64,000 nt of DNA from Blastochloris tepida. Its GTDB lineage: Bacteria > Pseudomonadota > Alphaproteobacteria > Rhizobiales > Xanthobacteraceae. The translations under genes and the position numbers were made by a program. The notes under the pieces were generated by a model that did not search any database, was not told the DNA's origin, and was given only the letters and a program-made list of their open reading frames with translations. The stretch lies in NCBI RefSeq assembly GCF_003966715.1, contig NZ_AP018907.1:1910001-1974000 (forward strand), given 5' to 3'. Positions 29,372 to 38,406 of the stretch are shown here, one piece after another (position 1 is the first letter of the stretch; each line of letters begins with the position of its first letter).

Positions 29372-30087
29372 TGCTGGCGTTCGACGGCGTGACGGTCGAT
29401 TTCGGCGACGGGCCGGTGTTCGACCGGCTCGATCTCGCAGTCGCGCCCGGCCGGCTGGTGGCGCTGCTCGGCCGCTCCGGCTGCGGCAAGACCACCTCTC
29501 TGCGGCTTGCCGCCGGCCTTGTCGCGCCGGCCTCGGGCCGGGTCGAGAACCGGTTCCGCCGCACCGCGACCGTGTTCCAGGAGCCGCGCCTCTTGCCCTG
29601 GGCGGACGCCACCGACAATGCCGCCTTCGGGCTCGCCGCCTTGGGCGTCGGGCGGGACGAGCGCCGCGCCCGCGCCGCCGGCCTGCTCACCGGCTTCGGC
29701 TTCGCGCCGGGCGATCTCGGCAAGCGCCCGGCGGAACTGTCGGGCGGCATGCAGAGCCGGGTCGCCATCGCCCGCGCGTTCGCGGTCGAGCCGGATCTGG
29801 TGCTGATGGACGAGCCGTTCGCGGCGCTCGATGTCGGGTTGCGGCGCGAGTTGCAGGATCTGGTGCGCGAGGCGGTCGAGCGCCGCGGCACCGCGGCGCT
29901 GTTCGTCACCCACGACGTGACGGAGGCGATTCGCCTCGCCGACCGCATTCTCGTGCTGTCGCCGCGGCCGGCGCGCGTGGTGCTCGATGCCGCGGCGGCG
30001 CCGACCGCCGACCCGGCCGCCATCCATGCCGCCGCGGCCAGTTTCCTGGCACTGCCGGCGGTGCGCGGCGCCCTCTTGGAGCGCTGA
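29371..30087 (+). CDS. ABC transporter ATP-binding protein
   Basis: A 238-residue ATPase. Walker A GRSGCGKT lies at about residues 34-41, the Q-loop is FQEPRLLPW, the signature is LSGGMQSRVAIARAF, Walker B is LVLMDEPFAALD and the switch is VTHDVTEA. This is the NitT/TauT/SsuB class. The C-terminus carries no TOBE domain, unlike ModC, but a separate molbindin gene lies upstream. It is coupled to the permease. Confidence 0.88.
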   Translation: MLAFDGVTVDFGDGPVFDRLDLAVAPGRLVALLGRSGCGKTTSLRLAAGLVAPASGRVENRFRRTATVFQEPRLLPWADATDNAAFGLAALGVGRDERRARAAGLLTGFGFAPGDLGKRPAELSGGMQSRVAIARAFAVEPDLVLMDEPFAALDVGLRRELQDLVREAVERRGTAALFVTHDVTEAIRLADRILVLSPRPARVVLDAAAAPTADPAAIHAAAASFLALPAVRGALLER

Positions 30088-30142
30088 ACGGACCCATTCT
30101 CTGCAGTTTCCGGCTGCCGCTCGGGATACCGGAAACGGGCGT

Positions 30143-30266
30143 CATACGGTTTCCGGTTGATCCCTTCGGGATACCGGAAACGGTCCCGCCGAAAACCCTT
30201 GTTCGAGGGCAGGGTTTTCGGCGATCGGAATACGGTTCTCCGGCTTGATCAGCCGGAAACCGTATC
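30143..30266 (+). repeat. Three-hairpin intergenic repeat, copy 2
   Basis: This has the same three arms as copy 1, with the middle arm GCCGAAAACCC/GGGTTTTCGGC. A partial extra left arm lies just before it (about 30105-30137). It follows the end of the ABC ATPase gene. Confidence 0.85.
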
Positions 30267-30353
30267 ATGCCAACGGCCGCGAACGCGGGCCGTTGGTTCC
30301 GGTCGCGGGTTTTCGCGAAATCTCTGATTTCCCAAAAGAAAATCCGCGAGGGT

Positions 30354-30387
30354 CAACGGCCCCACGCGTCAGCGTCTGGGGCCGTTG
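30354..30387. terminator. Bidirectional hairpin between convergent genes
   Basis: A perfect 10-bp stem, CAACGGCCCC/GGGGCCGTTG, with a 14-base loop, placed between the ABC ATPase (plus) and the unknown gene ending at 30391 (minus). A smaller AACGGCC/GGGCCGTT stem precedes it. There is no T tract on either side. Confidence 0.45.
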
Positions 30388-30390
30388 GTG

Positions 30391-31158
30391 TCACGACAAA
30401 TCGCGGAACGCGAGGTTGCGCACGTCCTCGATCAGGTCGAGATCGTCCTCGGCGCCGTCGTCGCGGCCGGTCGTCATCGTCAGGGTGCGGACCAGCTTGG
30501 CGTGGCGCAGGAGGGTGAGGAACCGCTCGGCCTCATCGATCGTCATGGCCGGCTTCGGCGCGCCGGGCGGCACTTCGGCGGCCTCGACCGCCGCGCAAAG
30601 CTCGGCGGCGATCTGCGGCGTGATCGGCTCGGCCATGATCCGCAGCAGGCATTCGTGCACCGCCTCCCGGCCCTGCGCGCTCTGGACGAGTTCGCCGACC
30701 GTCAGGGCCTGCCCCTTCTGCGTGCCGGCCTCGATATAGACGGCGATGGCGCGCAGCGGAAAACCGGGATCGAACCGCTGAACGACGAAGCGCGCCAAGG
30801 CCCGGTAGAACTGGCCGATCCAGGCCCGGTCGGGCCGCTCGAATCGGTTCTCGAACACCGCCCAGGCGATGCCGGAGGTGTGGGCGCACAGGAACTTGGC
30901 GACCAGATCGGTTTCGTCGAACGCCATCGGCACCGGTTCGGTGGCGGTGGCGCACATGCAGATGTTGAAGATGCACTGGATCGCATTGAAGCGCTGCGGC
31001 GCGGCCTGGTCATAGGCCGTCTTCACCGCCTCGATCTGCTGCAGGGTCAGTGCCCCACCCTGGCGGGCGGCCGCCTCGCGGATTTCGGCGAACACCTCGT
31101 CGCTGACGCGGCGCGCCGTGCCCAGGCAATGATGGGGACCGGCAAACGTAGGGGGCAT
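30391..31158 (-). CDS. Protein of unknown function
   Basis: A 255-residue soluble protein I do not recognise. The ATG at 31158 has a strong GGAGGGAGGA site 7 bases upstream. The frame is open further upstream, but only because it runs through an intergenic repeat. Visible features are an N-terminal amphipathic part (DEVFAEIREAAARQGGALTL), a cysteine-bearing stretch IQCIFNICMCATATEPVPM with three cysteines, aromatic-rich FENRFERPDRAWIGQFYRAL, and an acidic tail DDGAEDDLDLIEDVRNLAF. There is no signal peptide and no membrane helix. Codon use matches the neighbours. Confidence 0.7.
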   Translation of the reverse strand: MPPTFAGPHHCLGTARRVSDEVFAEIREAAARQGGALTLQQIEAVKTAYDQAAPQRFNAIQCIFNICMCATATEPVPMAFDETDLVAKFLCAHTSGIAWAVFENRFERPDRAWIGQFYRALARFVVQRFDPGFPLRAIAVYIEAGTQKGQALTVGELVQSAQGREAVHECLLRIMAEPITPQIAAELCAAVEAAEVPPGAPKPAMTIDEAERFLTLLRHAKLVRTLTMTTGRDDGAEDDLDLIEDVRNLAFRDLS

Positions 31159-31280
31159 GTTCGGTCCTCCCTCCGGCGGAGCCGCCCGCGACACCATCGG
31201 ATGACGCCGCCGCATGGAAGTTGGCTCCAGGGACAACTCACGAGACCGCCGGACGATCCGAGCCGTCTCCCGTCGGTTGC

Positions 31281-31416
31281 GACGGTCTCCGGTTGATCCC
31301 TTCTGGATACCGGAAACGGTCCATCCGAGAATGGTCTTGCCGAAAACCCTTGTTCGATCACAGGATTTTCGACGATCGAACGACGAAACTCCGGCCTGAC
31401 CGGCCGGACTTCGTAT
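31281..31416 (+). repeat. Three-hairpin intergenic repeat, copy 3 (diverged)
   Basis: It has the same left, middle and right arms as copies 1 and 2, with more substitutions and about 12 extra bases between left and middle arms. It lies upstream of the unknown gene ending at 30391, in the divergent gap to the secreted protein gene. Confidence 0.8.
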
Positions 31417-31946
31417 GATCAGGCGGACACGTCCGCGCCGCCGTGGCGGCGGGTCCATCTCCAGCCTCGCGCCTCCTGCGCCGTGGCAGGAAACCGTGCC
31501 GCGCGGGAGACGAGGCGCTCGGCGGCGCCTCGCGCGCTCCGAACTCCCGCGGCAAGCGAAATCCGGCGCCGGTGCGGGCCGGCCGCTGCCTGCCCGTTCG
31601 TCCCGGTTCGGCCGGCGCGGAGGCCAGCCTGTTGAAGCGTGGGGCCGTGGAGCGCGCGGCCTGACGGATCAGACTGTTTGCCCGCCGACGCGCGCCTTCC
31701 GTCCTCCATACAATCATAAATTATGGCCGATGACATCATCAGCGCGAAGTATTACGGAGAACTTTGCCGTTACCGTTAGGAAACTCCGTACACGGCCAAG
31801 GCGCGGACCGCGAGGCAGCGATGCGACCGCACCGGAGGCGACCGGCCGGCGCGGCGCGGGTCGGTCATCCTCCCCCACAGCCGCACCGCCCGCGGGCGGG
31901 TCGCACCGGGCTTGAAACAGCCGTGTTTTCCGACCTAATTACGCGC
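31417..31946. other. Divergent intergenic region without a clear gene
   Basis: The stretch holds arginine-rich open frames on both strands that look like shadows. A lower-GC patch at about 31700-31790 is the likeliest place for promoters of the two divergent genes. No promoter with good hexamers and spacing was found. Confidence 0.4.
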
Positions 31947-32990
31947 ATGGAACGGTCCTTTCCGGCTCCCCCGCACCGGCGGCGCAAGTGTTTGAGTCTG
32001 TCGCGTGCCGGTCTCGCCGCGGCAATGCTTGCGCTGGCGCAGCCCGCTGCCGCCCAGCTTCAATATGCGCCCGGCGCGACGCCCGGCTTCTCGGCCGTTC
32101 CCAAGGCCGTGCCGGCCGCGCCCCCGGCGCCGGCGCCACGCGAGGGGCGCATCGTCGAGCCGAAAAGCCCGCACACGGCGATTCCGGCGATTCCGCGCGG
32201 CAAGGTGGCGCTGGCGCTGGCCGCCCGCTACAGCGCCGAGGGTGCGGTGATCCAGGCGGCGCTGCACTGGCGGGTGTTCGCCGCCGCGCCGGACGCCAAC
32301 GGCAATCACGTGCTGGTCGGCGAATCCCACGACGCCATGCCGATCTTCGCGCTCGATCCCGGCAGCTATGTCGTCCACGCGGGTTACGGTCTCGCCGGCT
32401 ACGCGAAGCCGGTGACGCTGGCCAGCGAGCCGGTGCGCGAGACCTTCGCGCTGCAGGCCGGCGGCCTCAAGCTGCAGGCGGCGCTCGCCGACCACCTGCT
32501 GCCCGCCGCCAAGGTGTCGTTCGACATCTACGCCAACAGTCTGGTCGGCGGCGGGCCGGAGCGGCTGCTGATGCGGCAGATCGAGCCCGGCGCGCTGGTG
32601 CTGCTGCCCGAGGGCATCTATCAGGTGGTCTCGGCCTATGGCGACGCCAATGCGGTGGTGCGCGCCGACGTGAAGGTGCAGGCCGGCCGCATCTCCGACG
32701 CGACGCTGCGCCACCGCGCCGCCGCCATCACCCTCAAGCTGGTCGCGGCACCGGGCGGCGATGCCATCGCCAACACCGCTTGGTCGGTGCTGACGCCCGG
32801 CGGCGACGTGATCAAGGAATCGATCGGCGCCTTCCCCTCGATGGTGCTGCAGGAGGGCGACTACCTCGTCATCGCCCGCAATGAGGGCCGCTCGTTCTCG
32901 CGCGAGATCAATATCGAGCCGGGCAAGGACGGCGAGATCGAGGTGCTGGCCTCCGACGCCGCGCCCGGCACCGGCCGCCGGGCGCAGTGA
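31947..32990 (+). CDS. Secreted protein with three tandem beta-type modules
   Basis: A 347-residue exported protein. The start MERSFPAPPHRRRKCLSLSR at 31947 leads into a signal peptide ending near ALAQPAAAQ. A Pro/Ala-rich linker follows. The rest shows three repeats of about 75-80 residues, each with an ALHWRVFA or AWSVLTP-type strand, a PGSYVVHAGYG, PEGIYQVVSAYG or QEGDYLVIARNEG turn, and a closing strand and G. This suggests three immunoglobulin-like or carboxypeptidase-regulatory-like sandwiches. Function is unknown. It ends 7 bases from the convergent thrS. Confidence 0.75.
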   Translation: MERSFPAPPHRRRKCLSLSRAGLAAAMLALAQPAAAQLQYAPGATPGFSAVPKAVPAAPPAPAPREGRIVEPKSPHTAIPAIPRGKVALALAARYSAEGAVIQAALHWRVFAAAPDANGNHVLVGESHDAMPIFALDPGSYVVHAGYGLAGYAKPVTLASEPVRETFALQAGGLKLQAALADHLLPAAKVSFDIYANSLVGGGPERLLMRQIEPGALVLLPEGIYQVVSAYGDANAVVRADVKVQAGRISDATLRHRAAAITLKLVAAPGGDAIANTAWSVLTPGGDVIKESIGAFPSMVLQEGDYLVIARNEGRSFSREINIEPGKDGEIEVLASDAAPGTGRRAQ

Positions 32991-32997
32991 GCGGGGA

Positions 32998-34968
32998 TCA
33001 CCCCGCCGCCCGCTCGCGCTTCACGTCCGGGGGCGTCGCCTCCTCGACCAGCGCCGCCAGGGCGTCGGCGAACGACGCCGAGGTCTGGTTCTGGCTGCCG
33101 AGGCGGCGGATCGACACGCCGCCGGTCTCGGCCTCCTTCTTGCCGACCACCAGCAGCACCGGCACCTTGGCCAGCGAGTGCTCGCGGACCTTGTAGTTGA
33201 TCTTCTCGTTGCGCAGATCGATCTCGGCCCGCAGGCCCGCCCGGCGCAGCTTGCGCAGAATCTCCTCGGCGTACGCATCGGCGTCCGAGGTGATGGTGGC
33301 GACCACGATCTGCAGCGGCGCGATCCACAGCGGGAAGTGGCCGGCGAAGTTCTCGATCAGGATGCCGGTGAAGCGCTCCATCGAGCCGCAGATGGCACGG
33401 TGGACCATCACCGGCGCCTTCTTCTGGCCGTCAGCGTCGATGTAGAAGGCGCCGAACCGCTCCGGCAAATTGAAGTCGACCTGGGTGGTGCCGCACTGCC
33501 AGTCGCGGCCGATGGCATCGCGCAGCACGTACTCGAACTTCGGCCCGTAGAACGCGCCCTCGCCCGGATTGATCGCGGTCTTGATCCTGCCGCCCGACTG
33601 GGTGGCGATCTGGTCGAGCACGCGGGTCATCACCTCCTCGGCGTGGTCCCACGAGGCGTCCGAGCCGACGCGCTTGTCCGGCCGGGTCGACAGCTTGACC
33701 ACGAGATCGCTCTCGAAGCCGAAATCGGCGTAGGTGGTGAGGATCAGCTCGTTGATCTTCAGGCACTCCGCGGCGAGCTGGTCCTCGGTGCAGAAGACGT
33801 GGGCATCGTCCTGGGTGAAGCCGCGCACCCGCATCAGCCCGTGCAGCGCGCCCGAGGGCTCGTAGCGGTGGACGACGCCGAACTCGGCGAGCCGCAGCGG
33901 CAGGTCGCGGTAGCTCTTCAGGCCGTGCTTGAAGATCTGGACGTGGCCGGGGCAGTTCATGGGCTTGAGCGCGAACACCCGCTCGTCGCCGGTGGCCTCG
34001 CCGGCCGACTGCACCTTGAACATGTTCTCCTTGTACCAGCCCCAGTGGCCGGAGATCTCCCACAGCTCCTTGTCGAGCACCTGGGGCGCGTTGACCTCGC
34101 GATAGTCGGCGGCGAGGCGGCGGCGCATGTAGGAGGTGATGCCCTGGAACAGCGTCCAGCCCTTGGGGTGCCAGAACACCACGCCCGGCCCCTCCTCCTG
34201 GAAATGGAACAGGTCCATCTCGCGGCCGAGCCGGCGGTGGTCGCGCTTCTCGGCTTCCTCCAGCATGTGGACGTAGGCGTCGAGCTGCTCCTGGGTCTGC
34301 CAGGCGGTGCCGTAGATGCGGGTGAGCATCGGCTTGGTCGAATCGCCGCGCCAATAGGCGCCGGCGACCTTCATCAGCTTGAAGGCGGTGCCGACCTGGC
34401 CGGTGGAGCGCAGATGCGGGCCGCGGCACAGATCGAACCACTCGCCCTGCTTGTAGATCTTGAGGTCCTGGCCGTCCGGAATGGCGTCGACCAGCTCGAC
34501 CTTGAAATATTCACCCTTGTCGCGGAACACCTTCTTGGCTTCGTCGCGGCTCCAGTATTCCTTGGTGAACGGCCGATCGCGGGCGATGATCTCCCGCATC
34601 TTGGCTTCGATCTTGGGCAGATCGTCGAGGGTGAACGGCTCGTTGCGGTGGAAATCGTAATAGAAGCCGTTTTCGATCACCGGGCCGATGGTGACCTGGG
34701 TTCCCGGCCACAGCGTCTGGACGGCCTCGGCCATCACGTGCGCCGCATCATGGCGGATCAGGGCGAGCGCGTCAGGCGCGTCGCGGGTGACGATCTCGAT
34801 CTTCGCATCGCGGTCGATGGGGTCGACGAGATCGGTCAGCTCGCCGTCGAGCTTCACCGCCACCGCCTTCTTGGCGAGCGACTTCGAGATGCCGGCCGCG
34901 ACGTCGAAGCCGGTGATGCCGGGCTCGAAGGCGCGCTGATTGCCGTCGGGAAATGTCAGGGTGACCAT
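32998..34968 (-). CDS. thrS: Threonyl-tRNA synthetase
   Basis: A 656-residue class II aminoacyl-tRNA synthetase. The domains are TGS ([20 protein letters not shown]), an editing domain with [10 protein letters not shown], a catalytic core with the [25 protein letters not shown] motif 2 (seen as [20 protein letters not shown]), and an anticodon-binding C-terminus. The start at 34968 is chosen by homology and the upstream open frame is not conserved. There is no T-box leader in the 124 bases upstream. Confidence 0.96.
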   Translation of the reverse strand: MVTLTFPDGNQRAFEPGITGFDVAAGISKSLAKKAVAVKLDGELTDLVDPIDRDAKIEIVTRDAPDALALIRHDAAHVMAEAVQTLWPGTQVTIGPVIENGFYYDFHRNEPFTLDDLPKIEAKMREIIARDRPFTKEYWSRDEAKKVFRDKGEYFKVELVDAIPDGQDLKIYKQGEWFDLCRGPHLRSTGQVGTAFKLMKVAGAYWRGDSTKPMLTRIYGTAWQTQEQLDAYVHMLEEAEKRDHRRLGREMDLFHFQEEGPGVVFWHPKGWTLFQGITSYMRRRLAADYREVNAPQVLDKELWEISGHWGWYKENMFKVQSAGEATGDERVFALKPMNCPGHVQIFKHGLKSYRDLPLRLAEFGVVHRYEPSGALHGLMRVRGFTQDDAHVFCTEDQLAAECLKINELILTTYADFGFESDLVVKLSTRPDKRVGSDASWDHAEEVMTRVLDQIATQSGGRIKTAINPGEGAFYGPKFEYVLRDAIGRDWQCGTTQVDFNLPERFGAFYIDADGQKKAPVMVHRAICGSMERFTGILIENFAGHFPLWIAPLQIVVATITSDADAYAEEILRKLRRAGLRAEIDLRNEKINYKVREHSLAKVPVLLVVGKKEAETGGVSIRRLGSQNQTSASFADALAALVEEATPPDVKRERAAG

Positions 34969-35092
34969 CGAAATCTCCTGCTCACTCCTGCGAACGAACG
35001 CAGGTAAGCCAACCGGACGATTGGGGATGAGGCCCGCACGCCGGGTCCGGGCCGGCGGCGGGGCGGAAACCCGGCCCCGAATAATACAGGGC

Positions 35093-35698
35093 TCAGCGCG
35101 GTTCAATTCGCCCGACGATAAGCCGCATATAGGCAGCCACCTCGTCGCGGTCCTCGGCGAGGGTCGCGGTCAGGAGCCGGTACCAGATGAAGGCGATCCA
35201 CAGCGTCACCCGGCGGTCGATGTCGTCAGGTGAGATCTCCCCACGCTCGGCGGCGGCGGTGAGCAGCGCGCGCATCGGCACGCGACGTTCGGGCAGGAAG
35301 CGGTCGCGTAGCAGAACCAGCGCCTGCGCGTCGGCCTGGGCCTCGGCGACCAGGGCCCGGAACGCGACGCCGGCGGGGTTGGTGCGCCAGAAGCGCCAGA
35401 GCGCCAACGTGTAGTCGGTGAGGTCAAGGACGAGGTCGCCGCGCCCTGGGATGACGATCGTCGAGGCCTTTTCGGCGCGGTAGATGGTGAGGAACAGGTC
35501 GGCCTTGGTCGGCCACCACCGGTAGATGGTCGGCTTGCCCGCCCCGGCCCGGCGCGCCACCTCCTCGATCGAGAACCCGGCATAGCCGCGCTCGGCGATC
35601 AGGTCGCGCGCCGCCGCCAGGATCGCCGCCTCGGTGGCCGGGTTGCGCCGGGCGCCGATGGACCGGCGCAGTTTCGGGGGTTCGGCTGAATCTGCCAT
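35093..35698 (-). CDS. TetR family transcriptional regulator
   Basis: A 201-residue repressor. The N-terminal helix-turn-helix reads [20 protein letters not shown] then [20 protein letters not shown]. The C-terminal part (TetR_C-like, helical) would bind an unknown ligand. The start [12 protein letters not shown] at 35698 is preferred. The open frame upstream is only a readthrough of a tandem repeat. It is divergent from a small membrane protein gene, and two matched palindromes in the gap are likely its operators. Confidence 0.9.
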   Translation of the reverse strand: MADSAEPPKLRRSIGARRNPATEAAILAAARDLIAERGYAGFSIEEVARRAGAGKPTIYRWWPTKADLFLTIYRAEKASTIVIPGRGDLVLDLTDYTLALWRFWRTNPAGVAFRALVAEAQADAQALVLLRDRFLPERRVPMRALLTAAAERGEISPDDIDRRVTLWIAFIWYRLLTATLAEDRDEVAAYMRLIVGRIEPR

Positions 35699-35713
35699 CG
35701 CGTCACTCCTGGC

Positions 35714-35873
35714 GAACGAACTTTCGGGCGAACGAACTCTCGAGCGAACGAACTCTCGGGCACTCGAACTCCTGGCCGGTTGGACTCTCGTGCGCTCAGA
35801 CTGTTGGGCACTCGAACTCTTGGGCACTCGCCCCCCTGGGCAACCGAACCCCTGGGGCACTCGAACTTTCGGC
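35714..35873. repeat. 16-bp tandem repeat, ten units
   Basis: Ten consecutive 16-base units fill exactly 160 bases between tetR and its operators. The most regular are GAACGAACTCTCGAGC, GAACGAACTCTCGGGC and ACTCGAACTCTTGGGC. Units near tetR start GAACG and those near the operators start ACTCG. They are too short and lack spacers, so this is not a CRISPR array. Confidence 0.85.
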
Positions 35874-35882
35874 GATTGACAT

Positions 35883-35903
35883 AACGAAACGGCTCGTTTA
35901 ATT
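35883..35903. promoter_or_regulatory. Candidate TetR operator O1
   Basis: A 21-bp imperfect palindrome: AACGAAACG, 3 bases, CGTTTAATT. It matches the geometry of O2, and seven of nine arm positions pair. Its centre lies 28 bp from that of O2. Confidence 0.6.
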
Positions 35904-35910
35904 CAAGACT

Positions 35911-35931
35911 AACGGAACGGCCCGTTCCGTT
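35911..35931. promoter_or_regulatory. Candidate TetR operator O2
   Basis: A perfect 21-bp palindrome: AACGGAACG, 3 bases, CGTTCCGTT. It lies 19 bases before the start of the small membrane protein gene, where a repressor would block transcription. It fits the usual TetR operator form. Confidence 0.75.
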
Positions 35932-35950
35932 TTACGCTTGGAGCATTCTC

Positions 35951-36172
35951 ATGACGACGACCCTCGCCAAGCCCGGCCTGCTCGGGCGCGCCCGCTTCCT
36001 CGCCATCGCGATGAGCGGCGCCTACCTGTTCCTCAACGCCCTGATGCTGCTGACCTCGCCACTGACCGCCGGCTGGCCGATGTGGGGGGTGACCGCCCTC
36101 AACGTGCCGCCGATGGTGCTGGCGATGGTCCATTTGGTGATCCCGCTCGCCCGGCGCGTGCAGAGCGCCTGA
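35951..36172 (+). CDS. Small two-helix membrane protein
   Basis: A 73-residue protein with two hydrophobic segments, FLAIAMSGAYLFLNALMLL and VPPMVLAMVHLVIPLA, and basic ends. The ATG at 35951 follows GGAG about 7 bases upstream. It lies behind two TetR-type operators and is divergent from the tetR gene, so it is probably the regulator's target. I cannot name the family with confidence. Confidence 0.75.
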   Translation: MTTTLAKPGLLGRARFLAIAMSGAYLFLNALMLLTSPLTAGWPMWGVTALNVPPMVLAMVHLVIPLARRVQSA

Positions 36173-36312
36173 ACGGCGATGATGCGCCCCGCCGCCGAGT
36201 GCGGCCGGTCCGATGCCCCTGTCCCGAACCGCCGGGAAAAATCGTCGGATGAGATGCGCGGCCGGCGGAACACGGCGACGATGGTCCGCACCGAATGCCG
36301 GACCGCCCCGTT

Positions 36313-36353
36313 ACACGGTTTCCGGTTGGTCCCCCTCGGGATACCGGAAACCG
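36313..36353 (+). repeat. Three-hairpin repeat, copy 4 (left arm only)
   Basis: Only the left arm is present: ACGGTTTCCGGTTGGTCCCC then CTCGGGATACCGGAAACCGT. It lies between the small membrane protein gene and the convergent polysaccharide deacetylase gene and could act as a terminator stem for both. Confidence 0.75.
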
Positions 36354-36378
36354 TCTCGGAGTCTCGCGCCGGCTGACA

Positions 36379-37722
36379 TCATGGCCGCTGCCACGGCCAG
36401 CGCAGGCGAGGTGCCCGGTCTTCCATGGCGGCGCCGGCTTCGGGCGGCGCGTCCGAGCCGGCATCGGGCAACTCGGCCGCAGGGGACAATTCGTTGTCCG
36501 TATCGCCCACCGGTTCGCGTGTCGGTTCCGGGACATGCTTCGCCTGCGCAGGCTTGCCTTGCGCAGGTTTCGATTGGCCGCGATCGGTTGATGCCGCCGG
36601 CTGGCGCGACCGCACTGGCGGGGGTGCACCCGTATCGGCGCTGCCGGGAGCGCCGATACGGGCCAGATAGCGTTGGTAACGACCCTCCAGGCGGCGGGCG
36701 AACTCGTCGTAATGGTCGGTATCGCCGGGGCGAGAGTCGTAACATGTCGCGGCAACGACGGGCGAGCCGGCGGCCAACAACTCGGAAACGGTTACGAATT
36801 CGTAACCCTTGGCCCTGAGCTGGGCAATGATCGCCGGCAGCGCCTCCTCGGTGTGCCAGCCGCGGCCATTGGCGTGGAACAGCACGATCGACCCCGGCCG
36901 CACGCCGCCGACCACCGCGCCCACCATCTGCGCCGCGGTCTGGCCGGGGGTGGGATCGCCGGCCGAGACGTCCCACTGGATGGCGCGCAGCCCCAATTCC
37001 CCCACCGCCGCCAGCGATTTGGCATCGCAGGCGCCGAACGGAAAGCGGAACAGCGACAAGCGCGGTGGCACCGCCCGCCCCTCCAGCGTGCCACCGCCCG
37101 GCACCACGCAGCGCGGCGCCAGCGTCTGGTCCATCCCGGCGCGTACCGCCTCGTAGGCCGCCTGCGCCCGCGCGACCTCGTCCCGCAGCGGCGCCCCGGC
37201 GAGAATCCGCAGGTCGCGATGCTCGAAGGTGTGGTTGCCGAGCTCGAACCGCCGGTCCGCCATCAGTTGCAGCGCGCGCTCGCGATGGGTCAGCAGCCAT
37301 TTGCCGCCGGCGAAGAAGGTGGCCTTGACGCCGTTGTCGCGCAGCACATCGACGATGCCGCCCTGATAGCCGGCGATCTCGTCGGGCTGCTCGCAGAGGT
37401 CGAAGGTCAGCGCCACCAGCTTACGGCCGGGCGGCAGGTCCACCCGGCGGACCACGCCGCGCTTGGCAAGCGGCGTGAACGGCGCCAGCGGCGCGCCGGT
37501 AACCGTAACGTTGGCCTCCTTGAACCCGCGGCGCACGCGGGCCTCGCCGTCCGTCATGCGCAGCGCGGCCGGCGCCCAGCACGCCTCCTCCGCGCCGGCC
37601 GGACGCGGCTCGGCGACGGCCGCGGCGAGCAGGACCGCAAGCGCGGTGGTGCCGGCCGCGACCCGCCACCGGGGCGCGCTACGCCAGCCCCCGGCCCGGC
37701 GGCCTGCCTGCTGCTCGTCCAT
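36379..37722 (-). CDS. Polysaccharide deacetylase (NodB-type)
   Basis: A 447-residue exported carbohydrate esterase family 4 protein. The start MDEQQAGRRAGGW at 37722 follows a GGGGGAA site. A signal anchor or peptide runs to about residue 44. Motif 1 reads LVALTFDLCEQPDE, with the metal aspartate near 108 and LCEQ replacing the common DDG. Motif 2, GNHTFEH, gives metal histidines near 164 and 168. The C-terminal 100 residues are a Pro/Ala/Lys-rich tail with no recognised domain. The substrate is an acetylated glycan, not further defined. Confidence 0.85.
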   Translation of the reverse strand: MDEQQAGRRAGGWRSAPRWRVAAGTTALAVLLAAAVAEPRPAGAEEACWAPAALRMTDGEARVRRGFKEANVTVTGAPLAPFTPLAKRGVVRRVDLPPGRKLVALTFDLCEQPDEIAGYQGGIVDVLRDNGVKATFFAGGKWLLTHRERALQLMADRRFELGNHTFEHRDLRILAGAPLRDEVARAQAAYEAVRAGMDQTLAPRCVVPGGGTLEGRAVPPRLSLFRFPFGACDAKSLAAVGELGLRAIQWDVSAGDPTPGQTAAQMVGAVVGGVRPGSIVLFHANGRGWHTEEALPAIIAQLRAKGYEFVTVSELLAAGSPVVAATCYDSRPGDTDHYDEFARRLEGRYQRYLARIGAPGSADTGAPPPVRSRQPAASTDRGQSKPAQGKPAQAKHVPEPTREPVGDTDNELSPAAELPDAGSDAPPEAGAAMEDRAPRLRWPWQRP

Positions 37723-37761
37723 GCATTCCCCCACACGTCCCCGCCGGCCATCCTGAAGCTC

Positions 37762-37806
37762 GGCACCAGACCTTCCGGCACTTGGACTTCCGGCGCTTGG
37801 ACGTCC
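37762..37806. repeat. 15-bp tandem repeat, three units
   Basis: The units are GGCACCAGACCTTCC, GGCACTTGGACTTCC and GGCGCTTGGACGTCC, in the divergent gap between the deacetylase and acetyltransferase genes. No clear promoter is seen in the rest of this 150-base gap. Confidence 0.65.
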
Positions 37807-37874
37807 CTTGCCGGGCACGGATGTTCGGCGCCGCGGTTTCCGGGTATCAGGATGCGACCGTTGGAACCCGTTCG

Positions 37875-38333
37875 ATGCCGAATCTTTCTCAATACTATCG
37901 CCTGGAGCCGGCCGAGAGCCCCGAAGATTGGGCGGCCTACCATGCAATCCGCCGCGATACGCTGTTCGCCCGGCTGCTGCCGCGCCACCCCTATGACAAG
38001 AACGACCCCGACGAGTTCCTGTCCGGCCGCACCTCCTGCGTGCTCAGATACCGCGACGCGGTGATCGGCGTGGTGCGCATCGACGAGATCGACCCGGAGC
38101 GCGTCGGCCTGCGGATGATCGCCGTGCGCGACGACCTGCAGCGCGGCGGCCATGGTCGGGCGATGCTGGCGCTGGCCGAGCAGCAGGCGCGGGCGGAGGG
38201 GCGGTCGGAGGTGATCATCAACGCCCACCTCACCGCGGTCGGCTTCTACCTCAAGCTGGGCTATGCGCCGGGCGAATGGGCCGACCCGGCGCCGGTGCCG
38301 CCCGGCACCATCCGCGTCGGCAAGGTGCTGTGA
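37875..38333 (+). CDS. GNAT family N-acetyltransferase
   Basis: A 152-residue acetyl-CoA-dependent acetyltransferase. The acetyl-CoA site reads IAVRDDLQRGGHGRAMLALA, and the following VIINAHLTAVGFYLKLGYAP is the usual strand 5 to C-terminus. The start MPNLSQYYRLEPAES at 37875 gives a complete fold. Substrate unknown. Confidence 0.85.
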   Translation: MPNLSQYYRLEPAESPEDWAAYHAIRRDTLFARLLPRHPYDKNDPDEFLSGRTSCVLRYRDAVIGVVRIDEIDPERVGLRMIAVRDDLQRGGHGRAMLALAEQQARAEGRSEVIINAHLTAVGFYLKLGYAPGEWADPAPVPPGTIRVGKVL

Positions 38334-38406
38334 GGGGCGCGAGTGGTGACCGAGCGCTAATGCAAGGGGCCGTCGCCTCCAGGATTTTCGTTATTGAGAT
38401 CAATGC

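Noticed and set aside
31415..31915. 166-codon plus-strand ORF between the unknown gene and the secreted protein
   Set aside because: Arg/Ala/Gly-rich with no start signal or domain. It begins inside repeat copy 3.
35714..35873. CRISPR array
   Set aside because: The units are only 16 bp, directly adjacent, with no spacers and no cas genes nearby. It is a plain tandem repeat.
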